Assembly (NCBI GenBank): GCA_947380915.1
Contig: CANCSY010000097.1
Coordinates: 1 to 10,119 of the forward strand
DNA: 10,119 nt
Direction of reading: 5' to 3'
Source of the DNA: Beijerinckiaceae bacterium
GTDB lineage: Bacteria > Pseudomonadota > Alphaproteobacteria > Rhizobiales > Beijerinckiaceae
Shown piece after piece: positions 6,940-10,119 of the stretch; the stretch's first letter is position 1; every line of letters begins with the position of its first letter. The notes under the pieces were generated by a model that saw only the letters and a list, made by a program, of their open reading frames with translations, searched no databases and was not told the DNA's origin. Made by a program: the position numbers and the translations under genes.

Positions 6940-7941
6940 CTAGACCCGTCTGTCGTGGCGCAGGGGCAGGGGGGCGTGGTCACGCTCGTCCGGCGCCCCC
7001 AGGCGCTCGGCCACGAGATAGAGGGGGCGACGTTTCACCTCGGCGAAAATGCGGCCGATATATTCGCCCAGCACCCCCAGGGACAGAAGCTGGATGCCGC
7101 CCAGAAAGGTCACGGAGACGATCAGCGAGGCGTAGCCGGGCACATCGACGCCATAGGCGAGGGTCTGCGCAATGAAGGTCAGGGCCATGGCGAGGGAAAT
7201 GACCGAGACGATCATGCCCACATAGGTCCAGACCATCAGGGGCAGGGTGGAGAAGGACATCAGCCCGTCGAGGGCGAAGCGGGTGAGTTTGCCGATGTCG
7301 AATTTCGACACGCCCGACGCCCGCTCCGCCACATCGAAGGGAACGCCAACCGATTTGAAGCCGATCCAGGCGTAGAGCGCCTTGGAGAAGCGCGCCCGCT
7401 CGCCCATGGCCCGCAGGGCGAGCACCGCCTGCCGGTCAAGCAGGCGAAAATCCCCCGCGCCCTCGGGCAGGGGCGTTTCGCCGAACATGGCGAACATCTT
7501 GTAGAAGTTGCGGGCGAACATGCGCCGCATCGCGCTCTCGTTGATGCGGTCGTTGCGCTGGCCATAGACATTCTTGTAGCCCTCGCGCCACTTGGCGACA
7601 AAGGCCTCGATGACCTCGGGGGGATGCTGGAGATCCGCATCCATGATGACCACCGCATCGGCCTCGCAATGGTCGAGGCCGGCCGCGATGGCGATCTCCT
7701 TGCCGAAATTGCGCGAGAAGGAGACGGCGGTGAGGCGAGGGTCGGCGGCATTGGCGCGGCGCAGGGCCTCCATGGTCCCGTCCCGCGAGCCGTCATCGAC
7801 GAAGACCACCTCGAAGGAGGCGGACACGCGCTCGAGCACGGGCACGAGGCGGCGCACCAGCCCCTCGATATTGTCCGCCTCGTTATAGACGGGAATGACG
7901 ACCCCGATCTCCGGGCGCCCTTTCACTCCTGCCTCTATCAT
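6940..7941 (-). CDS. GT2 glycosyltransferase of the polyprenyl-phosphate type (DPM1/ArnC/GtrB-like)
   Basis: The 333-residue protein has a cytoplasmic GT-A domain followed by two C-terminal membrane helices (about 235-262 and 270-295), the architecture of enzymes that move a sugar from a nucleotide donor to undecaprenyl phosphate. Visible motifs are VVIPVYNEADNI (14-25), VDDGSRDGT (48-56), SRNFGKE (76-82), DADLQHPP with the metal-binding DxD (101-108), and GDFRLLDR (163-170). A basic tail follows the helices. The donor sugar cannot be read from sequence. The ATG at 7941 has a strong GGAGG at 7949-7953 with a 7-nt spacer. It is the first gene of the murJ-dehalogenase-panC-panB run. A YdjC-family deacetylase lies about 1.2 kb away on the other strand, which suggests an acetylated amino sugar as substrate (inference). 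Confidence 0.9.
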   Translation of the reverse strand: MIEAGVKGRPEIGVVIPVYNEADNIEGLVRRLVPVLERVSASFEVVFVDDGSRDGTMEALRRANAADPRLTAVSFSRNFGKEIAIAAGLDHCEADAVVIMDADLQHPPEVIEAFVAKWREGYKNVYGQRNDRINESAMRRMFARNFYKMFAMFGETPLPEGAGDFRLLDRQAVLALRAMGERARFSKALYAWIGFKSVGVPFDVAERASGVSKFDIGKLTRFALDGLMSFSTLPLMVWTYVGMIVSVISLAMALTFIAQTLAYGVDVPGYASLIVSVTFLGGIQLLSLGVLGEYIGRIFAEVKRRPLYLVAERLGAPDERDHAPLPLRHDRRV

Positions 7942-8254
7942 GTCTCATCCTCCGCTGGCGGCTGCGCCCGGTGGTCCAGACCTATTCGGGCGGCGCGTCT
8001 TTCGCAAGCGCCCTGCTGCTTGAACCGCACAAGCTTGAGCCTTGCCGGGGCGCCTCGCAGGCGCGGCGGATCCAAGGGCGCGTTGAAGAAATGATGCATG
8101 ATCCGGCTTGATCGAGCAGCAGGCTTGTACCGCCATTGCCTTCGTATGCGGACTTTTCTGCGCCCTCAGCCGTTTGTTGACACGATTGTTCCCCGCTGCG
8201 AGAACTTCGCGCAAGCAAGAAATCGAGCGTCGCCTTCGGGATTGGGAGTGAATC
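7942..8254. other. divergent intergenic region with candidate control elements
   Basis: This 313-bp stretch separates the leftward glycosyltransferase operon from the rightward MBL-fold gene and must supply promoters for both. It holds the two ribosome-binding sites (GGAGG 7949-7953 minus, GGGAG 8244-8248 plus). There is a short hairpin GCGCCT-CGC-AGGCGC (8050-8064), and a 9-bp inverted repeat CCTGCTGCT (8012-8020) with AGCAGCAGG (8115-8123). A 103-codon open frame on the minus strand (7945-8256) has no recognisable family features and spans both ribosome-binding sites, so I do not call it a gene. Confidence 0.5.
8177..8205 (+). promoter_or_regulatory. possible sigma70-type promoter for the MBL-fold gene
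   Basis: A perfect -35 consensus TTGACA lies at 8177-8182. The hexamer 17 bp downstream, GAGAAC (8200-8205), matches the -10 consensus at only three of six positions. The distance to the ATG at 8255 is reasonable. The perfect -35 is the main support. Confidence 0.35.
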
Positions 8255-9076
8255 ATGTCGCAGGTGTTTCAGATTGGCGGGCTTGAGCTGAAAGCCTTCA
8301 GCGACGGCATTCTCAAGACCTCCACCGATTTCGTGCTGGGCATGGAGGCCGCAAAGGCCAACGCCCTGACGGGCGCCAGCGAGGACGGCGCGGTTTTCAT
8401 TCCCGTCAACAATTTCCTTTTCCAGAAAGACGGCGCCACCGTTCTCATTGATGCGGGGGCGGGGGACTCGATGCAGGCCACGCTTGGCAGGCTGCCAGGC
8501 AATCTCAGGGCCGCTGGCCATGCTCCCGAAACCATCACCCATATCATTCTCACCCATATCCATTCCGATCACGCCAACGGGCTTGTCGACGCTTCGGGCG
8601 CTGCGCTTTATCCCCATGCCGAAATTCTCGTCCATGCGCAGGAATTCGACTTCTGGATGGCCGATAATGATGGTTCGGAGAGCGAGAAGATCAGACGCCA
8701 GCGCGCCCGCAACAGAATCAATCTGACGCCCTATCTCGACAGGGTTCGCCGAATGCAAGAGGGCGAGGTGGTGGTGGGCTGCACGCCCATGCTGGCGCCC
8801 GGCCATTCACCCGGCCATACCTGCTGGCGCATCGGCACAGGCCGGGACGCCTTTGTCGCCTGGGGCGATCTGGTGCATTTTTCGGACATTCAGGTTGCTC
8901 ATCCCGATGTCGCGGTGAAATACGATCTTGACCCCGACCTCGCCCGCCGCTCGCGTCTGCGCATGCTCGACATGGTGGCGAATGAGGGATTGGCCGTGGC
9001 GGGCGCCCATGTGGCCGCGCCGGGGCTTGGCTATCTCACGCGCAAGGGAACCGGCTACGCCTATGATCCCGCGTGA
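8255..9076 (+). CDS. MBL-fold metallo-hydrolase, methyl parathion hydrolase/lactonase-like
   Basis: This cytoplasmic-looking protein of 273 residues (no signal peptide) belongs to the metallo-beta-lactamase fold. The binuclear metal site is complete: THIHSDH gives His101, His103, Asp105 and His106; APGHSPGH gives His188; WGDLVH gives bridging Asp205; and AGAHV gives His252. The block FSDIQVAHPDVAVKYDLDP (209-227) followed by AGAHVAAPGLGYL resembles the methyl parathion hydrolase branch, a group that also includes lactonases. The natural substrate is likely an ester, lactone or phosphotriester, and cannot be chosen from sequence. The ATG at 8255 has GGGAG at 8244-8248 with a 6-nt spacer. The ChbG-like gene follows after 34 bp, so the two may share a transcript. 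Confidence 0.9.
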   Translation: MSQVFQIGGLELKAFSDGILKTSTDFVLGMEAAKANALTGASEDGAVFIPVNNFLFQKDGATVLIDAGAGDSMQATLGRLPGNLRAAGHAPETITHIILTHIHSDHANGLVDASGAALYPHAEILVHAQEFDFWMADNDGSESEKIRRQRARNRINLTPYLDRVRRMQEGEVVVGCTPMLAPGHSPGHTCWRIGTGRDAFVAWGDLVHFSDIQVAHPDVAVKYDLDPDLARRSRLRMLDMVANEGLAVAGAHVAAPGLGYLTRKGTGYAYDPA

Positions 9077-9110
9077 TGCAAGGCGCACGCGCCCGTGCTA
9101 GACAGGGTGC

Positions 9111-9953
9111 GTGAGCCCGCGCCCCTTCATTCTCTGCGCCGATGACTACGCCCTCTCCCCGGGGGTCACGCGCGGCATTCTCGACGCTCTCGACAAAGGG
9201 CGCCTGAACGCCACCGGCGCCATGACCAATCGCCCCCTCTGGAAAGAGGCTGCGCCCGATGTTGCGGCTTTTTCGGATCGCGCGGACATCGGCCTGCACC
9301 TCAACCTGACCTTTGGCGCGCCGCTGGGGCCCATGCCCGAGCTTGCCCCGTCAGGCGTATTCCCGAAGCTCGGCCCGTTTCTGAAGGCGGCCCGCGCCGG
9401 GCGATTGCCCGTTGCAGAGGTTCGCGCCGAAATCGCCCGCCAACTCGACGCTTTCGAGGAGGCCTTGGGCCGCCCGCCCGATTTCGTCGATGGCCATCAG
9501 CATGTGCAGGTTCTGCCGGGCGTGCGCGCATGGCTGCTGGAGGAGCTGGTGCGGCGCGGTCTTGCCGGGCGCCTGTGGCTGCGGGACAGTTCCGACCGTG
9601 TGTCGCGCATTCTGGCCCGCCGGGTCGAATTGCCCAAGGCGCTGGTTCTGGCTTCGCTCGGGCGGGGCTTCGCCGCCCAGGCGCATGGTCTGGGCTTTCA
9701 CACGAATGAGGGCTTCGCCGGGTTCTCGGCTTTTGATCTGCGGCGCGACTATGGGCGTGATTTCGCCCGCTATCTCGTGAGTCCCGGCGCCCGCCATCTT
9801 GTCATGTGTCATCCCGGCCATGTGGATGCGGACCCCTCGGCGGGGGATGAAGTGCGCGAACCGCGCGCGCGGGAGCTGGAGTTTCTGCTGTCGGACGGCT
9901 TCGCCCCTGCGCTTGGCGCTGCGGGTCTGCATCTGCATCGCTGGTCCAAATGA
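9111..9953 (+). CDS. ChbG/HpnK (YdjC) family carbohydrate deacetylase
   Basis: The 280-residue protein has the metal-dependent deacetylase motifs of this family: CADDYALS with Asp11-Asp12 near the N-terminus, GLHLNLTFG with His63, VDGHQHVQVLP with His129 and His131, and MCHPGHVD with His234. The family removes N-acetyl groups from sugars: chitooligosaccharides (ChbG), hopanoid glucosamine (HpnK) or polyprenyl-phosphate-linked amino sugars (NaxD). No other hopanoid or chitin genes are seen here. The nearby polyprenyl-phosphate glycosyltransferase makes the third option attractive, but this is inference. The start is GTG at 9111, just before the conserved PRPFILCADDY segment. The upstream AGGG is close and weak, and the gene begins 34 bp after the MBL-fold gene, so it probably relies on upstream transcription. 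Confidence 0.9.
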   Translation: MSPRPFILCADDYALSPGVTRGILDALDKGRLNATGAMTNRPLWKEAAPDVAAFSDRADIGLHLNLTFGAPLGPMPELAPSGVFPKLGPFLKAARAGRLPVAEVRAEIARQLDAFEEALGRPPDFVDGHQHVQVLPGVRAWLLEELVRRGLAGRLWLRDSSDRVSRILARRVELPKALVLASLGRGFAAQAHGLGFHTNEGFAGFSAFDLRRDYGRDFARYLVSPGARHLVMCHPGHVDADPSAGDEVREPRARELEFLLSDGFAPALGAAGLHLHRWSK

Positions 9954-9954
9954 A

Positions 9955-9980
9955 AACGGCCGGGAGAAGACCCGGCCGTT
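9955..9980. terminator. intrinsic terminator hairpin between convergent genes
   Basis: A perfect 10-bp stem (AACGGCCGGG at 9955-9964, CCCGGCCGTT at 9971-9980) encloses a 6-nt loop. It begins 1 nt after the deacetylase stop and lies 21 bp beyond the sodB-like stop. On the minus strand the stem is followed by a T-rich TTTTCATTT, so it works best for the leftward gene. On the plus strand the stem ends in TT then CCAAAC, a poorer terminator, but it may serve both directions. Confidence 0.8.
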
Positions 9981-10001
9981 CCAAACACGAGAGCGCGCTG
10001 A

Positions 10002-10119
10002 TTACTTGATCGCGGCTTCGTACATCTCTTCCACATAGGCCCAGTTCACGAGGTTCTCGATGAAGGCCTTGAGATAGTCGGGGCGACGGTTGCGATAGTC
10101 GATGTAGTAGGAATGCTCC
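10002..10119 (-). CDS. sodB: superoxide dismutase, Fe type (C-terminal end)
   Basis: The last 39 codons of a superoxide dismutase are present; the rest lies beyond the right edge. The readable sequence starts [19 protein letters not shown], continues [18 protein letters not shown] and ends in TAA. EHSYY is the end of the family's DxWEHxYY motif, whose His is a metal ligand. The C-terminal pattern matches cytoplasmic iron (or cambialistic) enzymes of alphaproteobacteria. The enzyme converts superoxide to hydrogen peroxide and oxygen. The metal preference cannot be fixed from this fragment, so the symbol is tentative. A strong terminator hairpin follows the stop. Confidence 0.9.
   Translation of the reverse strand, partial: EHSYYIDYRNRRPDYLKAFIENLVNWAYVEEMYEAAIK

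Noticed and set aside
6619..8094. Plus-strand open frame (491 codons) opposite murJ and the glycosyltransferase
   Set aside because: Its His/Gly/Glu-rich composition is typical of an antisense frame; murJ and GT2 are certain on the minus strand.
7945..8256. Minus-strand open frame of 103 codons filling the divergent spacer
   Set aside because: It covers both flanking ribosome-binding sites, has no family features, and its start lies at the MBL gene start. It is better read as non-coding.
7982..8806. Minus-strand open frame (274 codons) antisense to the MBL-fold gene
   Set aside because: The sense strand carries the full metal-binding motif set; this frame is a shadow.

Overview
This is a GC-rich chromosomal window from a bacterium. 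The protein types and codon choice suggest an alphaproteobacterium, probably in or near Hyphomicrobiales (Rhizobiales). No RNA gene, CRISPR array, insertion sequence or phage gene was seen.

Layout from left to right. (1) 1-479, minus: 5' part of a periplasmic ABC-transporter substrate-binding protein of the branched-chain amino acid type, cut by the window edge. (2) 621-2821, minus: a secreted alpha/beta hydrolase and an endonuclease/exonuclease/phosphatase-family gene that run into each other out of frame at about 1562-1579. The hydrolase has no C-terminal end of its own, and the nuclease-like gene has no start codon of its own. The join lies on a perfect 9-bp tandem duplication, so this looks like a deletion scar or damaged pair. 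The hydrolase gene is visibly less GC-rich than its surroundings. (3) 2982-7941, minus: a compact five-gene run, read in the order GT2 glycosyltransferase, murJ, type II haloacid dehalogenase, panC, panB. Gaps are -8 to +61 bp, so it is probably one transcription unit. It combines envelope lipid-linked sugar chemistry (GT2, MurJ) with pantothenate/CoA synthesis (PanC, PanB). (4) 7942-8254: a divergent intergenic region that should hold promoters for both directions. (5) 8255-9953, plus: an MBL-fold hydrolase of the methyl parathion hydrolase/lactonase-like type, followed 34 bp later by a ChbG/HpnK (YdjC) family deacetylase. (6) 9955-9980: a strong hairpin between convergent genes. (7) 10002-10119, minus: the C-terminal end of an iron-type superoxide dismutase, cut by the window edge.

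Most of the window is ordinary housekeeping and accessory metabolism. Two points stand out. One is the hydrolase/nuclease junction. The other is a polyprenyl-phosphate GT2 close to a YdjC-family deacetylase, which resembles the Francisella FlmF2/NaxD pair that makes a deacetylated lipid-linked amino sugar for lipid A. I found no convincing new defence or mobile system.
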